Source: Rhizophagus clarus
Lineage: Eukaryota; Glomeromycota; Glomeromycetes; Glomerales; Glomeraceae
Assembly (NCBI GenBank): GCA_015698045.1
Contig: BLAL01000075.1
Span: 124,001-188,000 of the forward strand
Direction: 5' to 3'
Length of the DNA stretch: 64,000 bases
Shown here: in pieces, positions 47,736-60,700 of the stretch
Position numbering within the stretch: position 1 is the stretch's first letter
How the letters are laid out: each line of letters begins with the position of its first letter
Made by a program: the position numbers and the translations under genes
Notes under the pieces: model-generated
Seen by the model: only the letters and a program-made list of their open reading frames with translations
What the model was told of the DNA's origin: nothing
Database searches by the model: none

Positions 47736-49196
47736 ATGTCAAAATTTAATAGAGATATTCTTTTCTTAATATTTGAAGTATTACGGAATGATTCAAAATC
47801 TCTTTTTTCATGTTTAATGGTCAATAGATTTTGGTGCGAGACTGTGATTCCAATTTTGTGGAGGAACCCTTGGTGCTATGATATTAATTACAAAAATAAG
47901 GATTATTTATTTATAATTATTATTTCGTATTTATATAATGATATTAACGAATTCCTAACTAGACAAGAAATCCAATTACCTTTATTAGTCTCATCCCAAT
48001 CACTTATGTTTGATTACTTATCTTTTTGCAGAAGTATCAATATACAAACTATAAGCACTATAATCTCTATTGGGTCACCTTTAGACTATATTCAATTTAA
48101 TTTACAACAAGAATTTTACAGTCTCTTTATAAAGAAATGTCCAGAGTTTAAATATTTGGATATGAGATCAATTAAACCACAAATATTCCATTTTCCAGAA
48201 GCAAAGGCATGTCTTGAATCACTTTGTGAATTAAAATGTGATACGTTTATTGATTCTTCGTACTTTTACGGATTAGCGCGGTTATGTCAATATATACAGC
48301 GACTTGTAATTTTTAATAGAAATACAAACGTTAATCATGGAATTGCTAAATTAATTGAAGTTCAGAGAAATTTAAAGTATTTTGAATGGATAGACGGTCT
48401 ATATAGAAATTTATATAACCCTTATAGAGAAATTCTTCTTGCGATAGAGAAAAAGGCAGATATCATCAATCATATAAAATTGAAATTCATGTATGATGAC
48501 ATCACATTGCGACAAGTAATCCCAAAACTTCATAAACTGAAAACTTTAATAGTTACTTGTTTTGGTGATTTTAATAAAGATCAATTGAATTATCATGATC
48601 TTGTGGTAATCAAAATAGCTCATATTACGTTATATGATGTTTCTACTATTATTGAAAGTAGCGGAGGTCATATAAAGGAAGTTTCTTTAAATTTTTTTCC
48701 GAAAATGCTTAATACGGATGATTTTGATAAAGAATCTCTCCTTTTTATTCGTAAAATTTATAAAAAGTGTCCTTCAATTGAATATCTGTCACTTATATTT
48801 TCCCCATCGAAAAAGAATTTCGCCGAATTTGAAAAATTACTAAAAATTTGTCAAAATTTGAAATCATTATTATTACATGTATATGATCCATATGAAGAAG
48901 AAAATAATGAGAAAATGTTAGAATATGGAGAAGAAATATTAAAAATATTAATTAAATCAAATCCAATTAATTTAAGAGAAATTAGATTTTTTGATCATTT
49001 TAAATTTTCTTTAGAAGCTTTAGAGAAATTTTTAGGAAGTTGGAGAGGTCATACACTTTCAATACTTACGACTGATTCAATTTACGAAAGAAAATATTAT
49101 AAAAAGCTCATTAATAAATATAAAAATAATTGTGTGATAAAAGATTTTAAATGTGAATCTCCAATGAATGTAGAAGATATGGACTTTAAGATATAA
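47736..49196 (+). CDS. F-box/LRR-like protein
   Basis: A single exon of 486 residues. The N-terminal ~45 residues form an F-box-like helix set (MSKFNRDILFLIFEVL, SLFSCLMVNRFWCETVIPIL, then WRNPW), the form seen throughout the expanded F-box family of Rhizophagus. The rest is built of degenerate leucine/isoleucine-rich repeats (CPEFKYLDMRSI, QRNLKYFEW, IIESSGGHIKEVSL, CPSIEYLSLIF, QNLKSLLLHVYDP), the usual substrate-binding part. The expected role is to bridge a target to SKP1 in an SCF ubiquitin ligase; the target is unknown. It has a TATA box at 47613. Two decayed paralogues lie at 25.0-26.2 kb on the other strand and give block-by-block matches. The start is fixed by the F-box beginning at residue 1-5. 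Confidence 0.85.
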   Translation: MSKFNRDILFLIFEVLRNDSKSLFSCLMVNRFWCETVIPILWRNPWCYDINYKNKDYLFIIIISYLYNDINEFLTRQEIQLPLLVSSQSLMFDYLSFCRSINIQTISTIISIGSPLDYIQFNLQQEFYSLFIKKCPEFKYLDMRSIKPQIFHFPEAKACLESLCELKCDTFIDSSYFYGLARLCQYIQRLVIFNRNTNVNHGIAKLIEVQRNLKYFEWIDGLYRNLYNPYREILLAIEKKADIINHIKLKFMYDDITLRQVIPKLHKLKTLIVTCFGDFNKDQLNYHDLVVIKIAHITLYDVSTIIESSGGHIKEVSLNFFPKMLNTDDFDKESLLFIRKIYKKCPSIEYLSLIFSPSKKNFAEFEKLLKICQNLKSLLLHVYDPYEEENNEKMLEYGEEILKILIKSNPINLREIRFFDHFKFSLEALEKFLGSWRGHTLSILTTDSIYERKYYKKLINKYKNNCVIKDFKCESPMNVEDMDFKI

Positions 49197-49960
49197 ACAT
49201 TACGTATTACAATGGATTGGATTTGTCGAACCACATATTCAAAGATAGAAAAATTCTTATTAAAATTCATATGAAACTTTTGTTTTTTATTAATAAATAA
49301 TATATAACACTTGTTGCGAAATTTACCATTTCTACATTCCAGTATTCCAAGATCTATAAAGAAATAAATATTAAAATAAAATAAAAAAAAAAAACTCGTA
49401 AATTTTGAAGCCTTCAATTCTGTAGATTTTAGTGTTTAATTTTTGAGAGGAACGCCTAACTTTATTATTTCTATTCCAGTTCAAATTTCGATTCAAGAAA
49501 TTTAAAACTTTAAAAAAACCGTTACACTGACATTTTCTTTATATTTTTAAGAAACTGACTCTAATGTTGAATACTGATCATTTAATAGGTAAGCTTTCAA
49601 ATTTCGAAAACAAAAAAAACGGTTTTTTTTCTTTCTATTTTTTCTCGTCATCACAAAGGCCGAGCGGTATCGCTTGTAAAAATCTTATATGAAATATCTA
49701 AAGAATTAATTCGGTAAAGGACATCCGAGACTATCACAAAGATTCGCATACTTCTCTTTGTTGAATATTAACATCAGAACGGAGAGATTGATGTTAGTTG
49801 TTTCTCCATATCTTTATATTACTTTGCCGGTATTTTTTGGACATGTCCAGTTCCACTAAATTCAGAAGTAGTTAAACCTTCAATAGAGAAAGAGACTAGT
49901 TTTTCCAATTAATCAAGTCCAGATACGTAAAGGAAACGCAAAGGTATTACAAATGTTTCT
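49197..49960. other. Intergenic; no clear gene
   Basis: The 3' flank of the F-box gene. Around 49720-49900 weak minus-strand coding texture continues from the fragment at 49970-50190, but with stops. Confidence 0.35.
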
Positions 49961-49969
49961 GATCTACCA

Positions 49970-50190
49970 ATATGATAAATTCTATTTTTAGAAGCTGGGT
50001 GGATGACTGATAAATTAATTTACTTTGTTAAAACCATCATTAACAAGCTGCAAGAAAACATTGTTTTACCATGTCGCCAGGGCGCAATAAAATATGGCAC
50101 AGTATTACATCCTTTTAAAACTTCAGCAATTACATAATCGGTATCATCTACAGTAAGATTCAGGATGAAACCCGGAGGGATGGATTTTAC
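49970..50190 (-). pseudogene. Decayed coding fragment, unknown family
   Basis: The minus strand reads IPPGFILNLTVDDTDYVIAE followed by VLKGCNTVPYFIAPWRHGKT without stops for ~55 codons, then breaks near 50030. The composition is that of a globular protein. There is no start, and the family is not recognised. Downstream fragments in shifted frames (IYHIGRSETFVIPLRFLYVS) may belong to it. Confidence 0.4.
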
Positions 50191-50316
50191 CCGTGCTAAT
50201 TTTCCTTTGCCTATAGTATTTTACACATTCATACATCCATATTAAGCAAGCATTAAAGCCATTTAACAATATTTTTATATTTTACTACTAACAATATTTT
50301 ACTAACTAGAGTAACT

Positions 50317-50679
50317 TTAATTTCCAAACGTCAAAGTAAAATAAAAAAAGAAACCGAGAAGCCTATTTAAAAATATTGTGCGGGTGAGTTTGTGCCCAGG
50401 AACTAAAGCTTGGATCCAGCCAACTAAATGTTTTGCTCGAGCCATTCCCCCAGCGCCGTTAAAAACCCATATGTAATTTGATCCCACGAAACGTGTCAAT
50501 TGATTAATCGGACTACCTGCTGGTGGGTAGTTGGGGGGTCCAACTTGAAAGTTGGGCAAATTTCGATCACCAACATCGGCCACAACATAGGTTGGATCAA
50601 TCAAACTGCGTAACTTATTGTGCTTGTCTAAAAACAGATTGATGGGGTGACACATAAAATGTGAGACTTTTATAATCAC
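50317..50679 (-). CDS. Hypothetical protein, 120 residues
   Basis: An uninterrupted frame from ATG 50679 to a stop at 50317. The middle (DPTYVVADVGDRNLPNFQVG, then PPNYPPAGSPINQLTRFVGS and NYIWVFNGAGGMARAKHLVG) has balanced composition with Pro/Gly and few Lys/Asn, unlike AT-rich noise. The local GC is higher than around it. No domain is recognised. The ends are less convincing: a Phe-rich tail and a His/Ile-rich start. It may be a fragment of a larger or decayed gene. Confidence 0.4.
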   Translation of the reverse strand: MIIKVSHFMCHPINLFLDKHNKLRSLIDPTYVVADVGDRNLPNFQVGPPNYPPAGSPINQLTRFVGSNYIWVFNGAGGMARAKHLVGWIQALVPGHKLTRTIFLNRLLGFFFYFTLTFGN

Positions 50680-50961
50680 ATGACACTAAAGATCAGATTA
50701 TTAATCCTGTACGACTACCTAACTTCTTATATACTGTACGGAGTAATCGCGTATTAAAAAAAAACTTTTTTCTCCTTAATGCTTTCTTATCGATTACATT
50801 TTTTTTTAAAAAAATAAATAAGCTAATAAACCTATAAACTTTTTTTATCAATTATTTTTAATTTACTATCAAATATATTCAAACTTTTACGTAATATTCC
50901 CTAGAAAAAGGTAAGTTGTTCTGATTTTTTAGTATAACAACTCTTCTTTTTTCGTATCCTA

Positions 50962-51467
50962 ATGTACTTTTTTTTTGTTAGTTCGCTTTTTAAATTGAAA
51001 AGAAGGACGATTGATAAGGAGAATAAACTCGAGGAAAAAGAATCAAAGAAAAAACCGGTCAAAAAAATTACGAAAGAGAAAACTATTCAGGAAGAAATCA
51101 ACGACGCATACCAAGCCTGGTGTATTGCCTCGGATAAAGATACAGAGTTTCAATGTACTGCAATACAAAACGATGAACCGCTCCAAGGTATGCTTTACGT
51201 CTCTAAGCACTATCGCTATATAAGAAAAACGCAAAATATTTATGAACTTATCACTCTATACTCTCAGGAAAATTGCTTATAGAGCCCATAACAAAGCTTT
51301 CAAATAAACCACCTTTGCTTTGGAACGAAGACGATGTTATGCCGATTGTAAAACTTCTCTCTGGTCGAACTGCTATTGATGGAACAGGGGATAACAGCGA
51401 TGCTTATTGTTCCGTGCTGACCGTGATATCGTATTGCGCATTTCAGGTGATCAATTTCCTCACATGA
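50962..51467 (+). CDS. Hypothetical protein, two-exon model, possibly degenerate
   Basis: Exon 1 50962-51187 and exon 2 51268-51467 join over an 80-bp intron (CAAG|GTATGC ... TCTCAG|GA) to 141 residues. Exon 1 is Lys/Glu-rich (DKENKLEEKESKKKPVKK), then INDAYQAWCIASDKDTEFQC. Exon 2 reads LLIEPITKLSNKPPLLWNED and LLSGRTAIDGTGDNSDAYC. An alternative frame overlapping the end of exon 2 stays open and looks coding (RADRDIVLRISGDQFPHMTR, SYYPFLNYHSPTGEIIGL) to about 51538. This suggests a frameshift inside the gene or a missed splice. The family is unknown. Confidence 0.4.
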
Positions 51468-51495
51468 CTAGATCATATTATCCGTTTCTGAATTA

Positions 51496-51654
51496 TCATT
51501 CTCCTACCGGAGAGATAATAGGACTCATCATTGGTGAGGTTTTTCTTTCATATCTTCCGTCACGATAATAATAACCACTATCACGTTTACCATATTCATT
51601 ATATCCAAGATTAAAACTTTGATTTCTTATTATTCCAACTTGCTCTTTTCTCAT
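51496..51654 (-). CDS. Small hypothetical ORF, 52 residues
   Basis: ATG at 51652-51654, stop at 51496-51498. The product MRKEQVGIIRNQSFNLGYNE... contains GYNEYGKRDSGYYYRDGRYE, a Tyr/Gly/Arg-rich stretch with coding texture. It overlaps the opposite-strand frame noted for the neighbouring gene, so at most one is likely real. No domain is recognised. Confidence 0.25.
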   Translation of the reverse strand: MRKEQVGIIRNQSFNLGYNEYGKRDSGYYYRDGRYERKTSPMMSPIISPVGE

Positions 51655-51659
51655 TGTCT

Positions 51660-53290
51660 ATTATTTGAAAACAATGATTAGTATGTAATATAAATATTAC
51701 AAAAAAATTTCATGAATATCAGCAAGACTTTTAAGAAACTTACGGTAATTCGACCGGATTAAACACATACGAAATCTTGCAAGTAATAAGATTTGTAAGT
51801 ATATTTGTCTAATCATTGCAACTTTAGGGTGTTTTCATCAATACTGTACCAATGAAGAATGGTAGATGATAATCAAAATGATTCTATATTCAATTCATAT
51901 TAACTCCAGTATCAAATACTTTACATAAAGCCGTGGTCAAGCGCCTGTCAGGTTAAGACAGTTATATGTAGCTGGTCGAAACTCTGCTGATACTCTCCGA
52001 TTAATTCTCACCAGATGTATATTGTCCAAATTTTCCACCAAATCATCCTGATTTTGGGAGAAATGATGGTATGTAAAATAAAGTTATGATGCTAATTGGC
52101 AAGTGTACATTTTTTATTAATATGGTTTTTTAAAGCCTGGTGCAGGCAAAGACTACAAAATCGTCTCTGGGCATCGGGCTGGACACTAAATGTTGAATGT
52201 TCATTAACTTCAAGGAATGTTAGTCCTCATGCCGCTTTACTTCAAGTGCAATTTCTACAAACACATCCAACCTTATATTGGATGCCACACAGCATGAGAA
52301 GGATGTACGTAATGAGGGCCGTACATGCTCAAAACCTGTATTATAGGTACTTTACAGAAATTTATGTATTTAAAATGTCAAAAATATAGTAAGATAATAT
52401 GATAGTTATGTATTTAAAAATATTTCAAAAAGATTATGATAATATGTAAGATAATATATAATTTTATTTTGAAAATATGTATTGAATAATATTTTAAAAT
52501 ATGTATGTTAAAAATATAATAATATTACTTTTCATCCTAACAAGATCATTTAAAATTATTAAAATATTTTCGCTATATGTTAGCAACATTATTCATATTA
52601 CGAAGATTCATAATAAATATAATCTTACATTCTCTGACTACTTTATAATTTTACATCTTTCATCTATGCTAAATTTGTTTTCAAATGTTTCAATATTACG
52701 AGTTTATATAATTATGTACAAAATGTACTTACGGAATATATTATTAATAAAATTAATTGAAAAAAATTGAAATTTTTTTGAAATTTTTTTTGTTGGAAAT
52801 GGGAAACCCTTTCTATTTTTGATTTGATTTTTTCTCTTATTATAAAATGAAGTCAACATTATCCTCTTGTAGAACTTGAACATCTAAAATCGGCCAATTT
52901 TATCGTTTGTTGATTTATTAAGATATTATTGTAAGTTATCATTTGTTATTATATTTATGTAGTATTTATTTGTAGTAATCTTGTGAAGTCATTGACCCTT
53001 CTTTGATACTGTTGTAAGTCAGTTCTTTAGTAGCTTAAAATAAGCTATACGTATAAATTTATATATATAATTTAGGCAGAAGGTTAATTAAAAAAATGAA
53101 TCGTCATAACGTTAATCACAATCTGACACAAATAAAGGATCACAAACAAAAAATAAAGTATATATTTAAGAATAACAAATAAACTTTATTAAGCGAATCT
53201 TATCGCTCTCTAGAACAAAAACGTCCCTTTTTATATACATTTTATCACTAATTGACTAATATTAAACATGTATAATAAGTCTAATATATA
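51660..53290. other. Spacer with weak coding-like patch
   Basis: At 52130-52350 the plus strand has a less AT-rich stretch (WASGWTLNVECSLTSRNVSP, HAALLQVQFLQTHPTLYW). It lacks a start and breaks by 52389, so it is probably decayed. The rest is A/T-rich without structure. Confidence 0.35.
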
Positions 53291-53452
53291 TAAAGACCCC
53301 TGCGAAAGTAATGGCGGCCTGTTTTTTGATAGTATACGCATATTTTTATAATAAACCAAAAAATTTTTTTATATTCTAAAAAACAGATGAAAATTACATA
53401 TATTTTATTAATTGATTAATATTTGGTATGGCCCCCTTCTGCATCAATACAT
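53291..53452 (-). mobile_element. Tc1/mariner 3' terminus (truncated copy)
   Basis: The minus strand encodes CIDAEGGHTKY-stop (about 53416-53450), the typical end of a Tc1-like DDE transposase. About 120 bp of AT-rich sequence follows, then an outer end CAGGCCGCCATTACTTTCGC and GGGGTCTTTA at about 53291-53320, abutting TATATA as expected for TA insertion. The rest of the transposase and the other terminus are missing. Only the last ~160 bp of the element survive. Confidence 0.7.
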
Positions 53453-56400
53453 GCTATATAAATATATCAGATTACCAGTATACTATATCTATTTTTTTGT
53501 TAGTTTGTGTCATTTAGGAGGTCGTTCGTCGGTCAATGATCTGGATAACCGAATTTTAGAATAATGGTCAAGGCCTTCCCGCAATTTATCATTTTCATTC
53601 GCAAATGCGTTGTTGACTTCCGTTAAAAATCGATTTTCATCATATAATTGTTTATTTTCGCGGTAAGTACCATAACTATATCAAATATACTAAATATTTT
53701 TTTTTTGGTTTGTAAAAGTATAAATTGTTCTGTGGTCACATGACAATACCAGATGTATCAATGTTTAACAATACCATAAGCTAATAGACCATTAATACAC
53801 AATTCATTACTCCTTTCTGTTTGTTGAGTACCTTGTGAAAGACACCTTCTATCATATACCTTTCTGTGTATAAAAAAGAACTCTTGAGCTTGACAGCCTG
53901 AGATTAGAAAAAATTAATCAATTATTATATTACTGTAAAATTTTATCTGAGGCTAATATTCTAATCTTTGTAAGAATATTCACCCATCATATCATCAGAG
54001 AAGACGAGTTGATAAGCAGTATACTGAGTCATACATGTAAGAGAGTTTGTGCGATATTTTTATTCTTTTCCTTTGCTGACATTGATAATCAAGATACAAT
54101 TAGCTTGATAATTGTACAATTTAATTAAATTATTTCATTTAACTTGATAATTGTATTATTATAAGAATATTTGATTTAGCTGAAAATATTGCTTAAACTT
54201 ATCCAATATTAAAATATACACAGGACATAGTAAATATATTAAGTTTGCTTGGCATAATCGTTTTAAGACTTCACGGTAACATTTCTTATATTTTCGATTC
54301 ACACCTGGATTTTTCAAGAGTTAAACGCTGTAACCTTTCTCTCAGTTCCCCATTATGAAGCAGAATCTGAAGAAATAACCATGAAGGATTTAAAGGTATA
54401 TTATAAGAATACAAAATAGGAAAGAGTGTCTGCCACTTTCTTTTATTATCTATTTATATAAACTATAATGCATATACCAAATTTAATGCATAAGATGAAA
54501 TTTTTCTTATTTTACGAGCTATTCTGTTAACTTGATAAATTAAGTATGTATTCGTTTTTCAATTATTTTAATAAAGGCCCATATTATTTTAAGTTTCTAC
54601 TCTCGTTTTCCATCAAAATTTTTCTAAATGACTCCTTCAGTTAGGTTAGTATAGATATGAATGTATATAATTCTAGATATCTATTACTGTATATTATTAA
54701 CATTTTCATATTATGAGTTCAATTACGAATCATTATTAGAGATTGTAACTTCTTTTCAGAAAACTATCCCATATAAAAATGTGTTCACTAATTGTTTATT
54801 TTGATGGCTTTATCTATTCATTTATGATATTAATAAATTCCAAAATATACTAAAATAATGCCATATTTACTATGTAAGAAAATCGCTTGTTGATTGCTGT
54901 ATATTAAAAATTTGATTTTATTGTGGCCTGTATATGTATTGTTTGTTTCTAAGGATTTTAAATATATATTAAGTCTGGTATGATTTTCTATATAAATTTC
55001 CTGGTTGCTTATTTCAATTTATTGCATGTAGCAATACTTGATTTATAAACAATTTTATTATCATCATATGATTGTGAAAAATATTTTTAAAATATATATC
55101 ATCCCTTATCTATTAGTATAAAACATAATTATTTTTAAATAAATTTGTCATAAAAAATTTTTTTTGACAACTTTTCTTCCTTTTTACACTTTTTCAGTAT
55201 AAAATGCATTTTAGATAAACATAATTCTTAATTATTAAACAGATATGTTTTAATATATCTGCAATCCAAATTGCATGTGTATAAAAAAGTTATTATTTTG
55301 TGCAAAAAATTGGGAATTGTTATATTATATCTATATCTAACTAAATAATGAATGAATAATAAATATTAAGTTTTGTTAAATATAAAAGACAACTTATTCT
55401 AAGTTGGTGTTTAGTAGGTGATCAACAAAATATATGTGAAAGTTCCACTTTGCATATGTTTATTTCCACTAATATCTCATTATATAAGTATATTATAATT
55501 ATTTGGCCACAGTATCTTGTGTAAGAATAGGTCAAAAATACTTATGAATAATTATACTAATAGTTTTGTTTGGTAATAGATTTCTGATTCAGTTCTTCTC
55601 TACTTTTAGCTGTCTATACTTCTGATAAAATATCCGTTTCTTTGTCAGTTCCTAAACAATTTGCTATCTCTTTTGTTTTGTTTTTCGAAATTATATTCTG
55701 CTTGCTATATAATCACTATTTTCTCATCGTTCATTTGTTGTGTAAAATCTTCTAGTGCTTTAAATCATCTTTTGAGTAATTTCCACCCATATTTTTAGTA
55801 TCTATCGCTAGTTTTGGTATTCTCTTTTCTTCTGTAAAATTTTGGTCAGAAGATCTGCAGAAAGAGATCTTGTAGTTCCCGAGATATGATTTAATAATTT
55901 AATATTATACAAATTTAATAATATGTAGTACTAAAAGTTCTAAAAGTATATATCGCTCTGCTTTATCCTAATATTATAAAATTTAGATCAAATATTTTTG
56001 ACCCTTCTGAATAACTTTACTTAAGCAATAGAAGGTGTCTAAAGTTGTATTATTATGTTAGGTTGTGTTATATTTTCAAGTATTTAAGTTTATCATTCTC
56101 CGTTAAATCAGTAAGTCATGTTAATAACTTTTTTTATTCCCCCTTTACATTTTTGACTAGTTGCATTTCAAATACATGATGAATTAATATTTCTACTGTT
56201 ATTTAGAATGCACTTTCGTTAAAGTTGTAAAAATACTGGATATATCTGAAATTTTAGAGCCCATACTTTACTTAATATAAATTATGATCAGAATATTAAA
56301 AATTGATCGATATAATCAAAGAATTTAGGTTTGAATATAAAATAAGTAAAGTAAATGAAACAAAGTTGAGGTAACTGATTTAAAATTTGAATCTTTAGTT

Positions 56401-57630
56401 GTAGTTGAGCAATAAGAATTTGATGCGAAAGTGAAGAAAAATTTTGTTCTTAAATAAGAAAATGGCATATTGACTTGCTAGGCCAATATGGTGAAGATAA
56501 AAAGTCATCTTTATGGGAAAAGTGAACTATCGATGTTTCTTGGAGTCATGGTTATCAGACATACTTGGAGTTTAAGAAAAGGGTTTTGCTTGATGCTGTA
56601 ACAAGTAACTCCAGAACTGCCATCAATTAAAATGAAGGTTTGTGGCAAAAATTCTAGAGAAATAATTTCTTTATAATTAATTAATTTTAATTTTAAATTG
56701 GTCTATAAGGTTTTCAATATATTTCTTAAGAAACTGGACATGATACTTTGGATAGGATGGCTAAGATATCATAAAAGATTATTATCTCCCAAAATGTTTA
56801 CTAGTTCTATTTTTTTTTACTATGTATATAAGAAACTTATTAAGGATCTGTTTATTAGTAAAAATTTCTGAAAAGCAGCCTTCAATTACTTTCTTGTAAT
56901 TGAATACTATTTTAATAAGTATTAATAATGCAATAATGTTTAAAATAGATAATATACTAATGGGAATCCAGTTCCATCATGAACTTCTGTATGAAATCAT
57001 ATAGTTCAAATTTTAAATTATTTGTATTATCTAAATAAATAATCAATAATATAAAGTGATAATGGTTGTACATTACATTTTCTTCTGTTAACAAAGAGAT
57101 TGGTGGCAGGGTTCACAAACATGTTTTCACTAAAGAATATATTTGAGTCTATTTCAAACAAATGAGCATTTGACTTATCCAAAACAATATCGCTGTAAAA
57201 TTTTTAAGTACTTTATTACTGCTTTTGTGTAATTTCTTGAGAATTTTATGGATAAAAGCTGCTGTGTTTATTTTGGGGCACAATTTTTTGCATTAGTTTT
57301 GCTTAAATTGATTATTATTGAGTACTGCGGATGGGTACATTGTTGTTTGTGACAAAGTTGCTGTGCTATACATTTCAATAACAAGGCTTTTTTATTTTTA
57401 TCTTTTTTTTGCTGCAGTATTTTTTTGAAAACTTAGACTCTCTCTAAGGTTTTTTTATAATTAAAATAAAATCTTGGTCATGTGAAAAATTTAGCCATAA
57501 ATAGAAGTAATCAGATTTTAAAACACAAATTCTCATTATAAACAATCAGATGTCTTGCAATACACAGATTATTTACTCCTTCTTAATGTTCTTGCAGATC
57601 TTGGCCAAAAAATTGTTTTATACATCATTA
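53453..57630. other. Gene-poor AT-rich desert
   Basis: No supportable gene. A moderately GC patch near 53515-53600 (GGAGGTCGTTCGTCGGTCAATG) may be remaining foreign or repeat sequence. The remainder is long A/T-rich sequence with many stops in all frames. Confidence 0.45.
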
Positions 57631-57632
57631 CT

Positions 57633-57752
57633 TATAATGAATGTGTTCGAGCACTAACATAATTTTTTCTTAATTTCAAATTATGTTCTGGGTCATGCTT
57701 GTATTTCCAAGGATTCAGTTTTGACAACCATACAGTTTTGCCACCATATACA
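57633..57752 (-). pseudogene. Short decayed coding remnant
   Basis: The minus strand reads VYGGKTVWLSKLNPWKYKHD followed by PEHNLKLRKNYVSARTHSL and a stop at about 57633. The stretch of ~39 codons stands out as coding-like within the AT desert. There is no start and the family is not recognised; a transposon origin is possible. Confidence 0.3.
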
Positions 57753-60700
57753 GATGAACTTATATGTTGCATCTATTCCACATTCATATATGCAAGATGA
57801 GTATATATGGAATTCATAAGTAAAGTACTGTAATTATTATTCAAAAATTACAACATATAATATTTTAATGAATTTTTTCAATGCTTTCATTTTGTCACAG
57901 CATTATCTTTTAATTGTTCAATGTGTGTTGATTATCTTTTGTAGTAGACAGACATAATCTTTTTTTTTCCATAGATCCATCCTAGTGCTAACCAAATACG
58001 TTCACAGCTGGCATTATGTGGTGTAAATATTGAATATTGCAACATACAGTATCTCTAGAAATGACAATTGACGGTTGTTTAGAGGATTCTTGATGGTCTC
58101 TGCTATATTGGTTTGAATATTGAAAATGATTTCCATTGTGCCTTGTACCCTAGCTCTATTATTATGATTTAAAATACAATCATTGAAAGAAAAGAATTTA
58201 AACCTGTGTTTAAAATTTTAATAAAAGTTTATGAGGAGTATTTAACAAAAATATGGGCAAATATAAGATAATCACTCATTCTAGTTTAATAAAGATTACA
58301 TTTTCTTGAGAGTTAAAGACCTTATTTAATTGGTAGTTCCGTGTAAAATAAGTTTTAAAAAGAATAAAAATAATAAAAATAATTTTCATCTACTTAAACT
58401 GAAATTGATTTTAAAATATCAAATTTATGCTTTTTTTTAATACTAATTTCAATAAGTTACCAAGCAAAAATATGACAACATAAAATATCAAAAATGAATA
58501 AATAAGAGCAAATAAAGAATAAATAAAATATTCATCATAAATATCTTTGCAGATAAAATCTTGGAATTGGTATACCAATTTATTATTATTTTTTTATAAA
58601 TCACAAAAGTGCTGCATGTGTAAGGGTTGTATTCCTGAATTTGAGATTTATAAAGCAATAATTAATTTGTATTATGTAGTTGTATGTTATAAGAAATAAT
58701 ATAATCCACTTTGATTGAGTGAATACATTATAAAATATGAAATCCCTCCTGTTAGCTGTCAAATATGTTTTTTTATATTCATTTTGGTTAAAAAACCTGA
58801 TTTGCGTGTGTTGGATCTTGATATTGAATGATAAGTCAATCTTCTAAGAAAGTTAATTTTAAGTTGTAATGTCTTTTTTTTGGTTAAAGAATATGTAATG
58901 AAATAAATTTACTATATATAAACAAAAAAGATATAAATGTATAAAGATGATGTTATAGTTTGTATTATGTGATTATTAAATATAAATAAATTGGCTATAT
59001 AAATTTCAATTTTCTTATATGTTTGAGGTAAAAATTTGTCTATTATTCCTGCTTATACGAAAATATTAAAATATACTAATAATTGAACGGTATTTATTGT
59101 TTGAACCAGTTATTTATGCCGGGCTAAGCCTAATACCAGAACCTGTGGGTGAGACTCTTGAGTTGTTCTTGAAATTTTTTATTAAAGAAAATTTTTCGAA
59201 ACAGCAACAGAGATTTTCCAATAATAAAAACTAAATATTACATACAGATTCTATGTCAACTTTATTGTGCTGTTTTCTGTGATATCAACTAAATCTAATA
59301 TATTCTGAAATTATGTAGATCATCAAAAGTTTCACAATACTCGGAACTAAATATTCGTTTTCATTTGTTATTACCAATCCGGACAAAAGAATCTTGTTAC
59401 AATTACAAGTCTGGAATGATCATAGATGATAAATAATGTTGTCTAGGAATCAAGGATAGAACTTTCTAACAGACATTACATATACGAATGATTTAGCTAG
59501 ATCTTAAGATATTTATCACTCGTATGGTGAATATTTTTAAATTTTCAATTGTAATGGAACTTCAGTTTGCTCATTTGAAGCAAATATTATAATTAGCAAA
59601 TACTTTATAATGTTAAGGATAGGAATAAAAATATGTAATGACCACATGATGTTTGGTTTCTTTGTCAATCAGTCGGTTCAGTATATACATTGGAATAACA
59701 GAAACCATATCATGAAGAGTTAATTTTAAGATCTTAAATTCAATCTTATGTATTTGAATATATGTAGATTTGATTATAAGATAGTAAACAAGATAAAAAT
59801 AAATAAAAATTATTATTATTTGACTCCAGAATATCAAAATTTGATTAGAAATTCCATTGTGAAGGATAAAGAACAAAATGTCACGTCTTGAAAGTATTGT
59901 ATTTCATAATCAAATAGCAGCAGTTCTTTCTATGGGAGCATAATTTGCCATGTCTTGTTTTGCAAAAAAAGGGTGATAAGTTCTATTATATGCATTAAAA
60001 AGATCAGTTATCACCCTGCTTAAAGGTGTTTTTTGGGTTATGGATTGAATGCTTATATGAAAGAAAGATAAATGTGTATCAGGTGATGGTGGAGGATGAT
60101 TATAAACTCCTTTTGATATAAGGATTACATATGGGCAACTTTTAAATTATGATAATTAAAGTCATGATTGCTTTAATTATTGATCCCTGCTAATGATGCC
60201 CCATAAAAACAACTGTTATAATATTGATTATCCTTTCTGCAATATACTGGCTTTTCAATGTGTAAATAATTTCTTTTTTATAATTTTCATCTTTATAACT
60301 ATTATATACATCATACCAGTATATCTGATTTTTGTATGCAGTAACGTTATTTTTGGTGAATTTAAAAATTCTTTAGCTTGTCAAAAATAGAGAGATGTTT
60401 GTTGTTATTTTGATAGAAATATTCAATTTTATCATATAATGTTAAACTAAACTTGTATTATATATTCTTAAAAGAATTTAACTATGATTCATCAAGCAAT
60501 GCATATTCTTCAGCACATAGCTTTTGAGCTCCTGGAATAGTAGCTTTGAACATGTAAGAGAGAGTTTGAAATGTTTTTTTTATTAATTTAAGGTTGTATA
60601 TTTTTTTTTAATGAAGTCATAATTAACTATATTATAAAAAGTACTATATACTATAATAGACCTAGTTAGAGAACCTCAATACCATATAAAATTAAAACCT

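Noticed and set aside
52501..52770. Plus frame MYVKNIIILLFILTRSF...
   Set aside because: Ile/Tyr/Asn-rich translation of AT-rich DNA without a domain. Similar frames occur throughout 53-61 kb.
59613..60390. Hydrophobic frames on both strands (87 and 65 residues)
   Set aside because: They look membrane-like only because of Phe/Ile/Tyr from AT-rich codons. No start context, introns or homologous blocks are visible.
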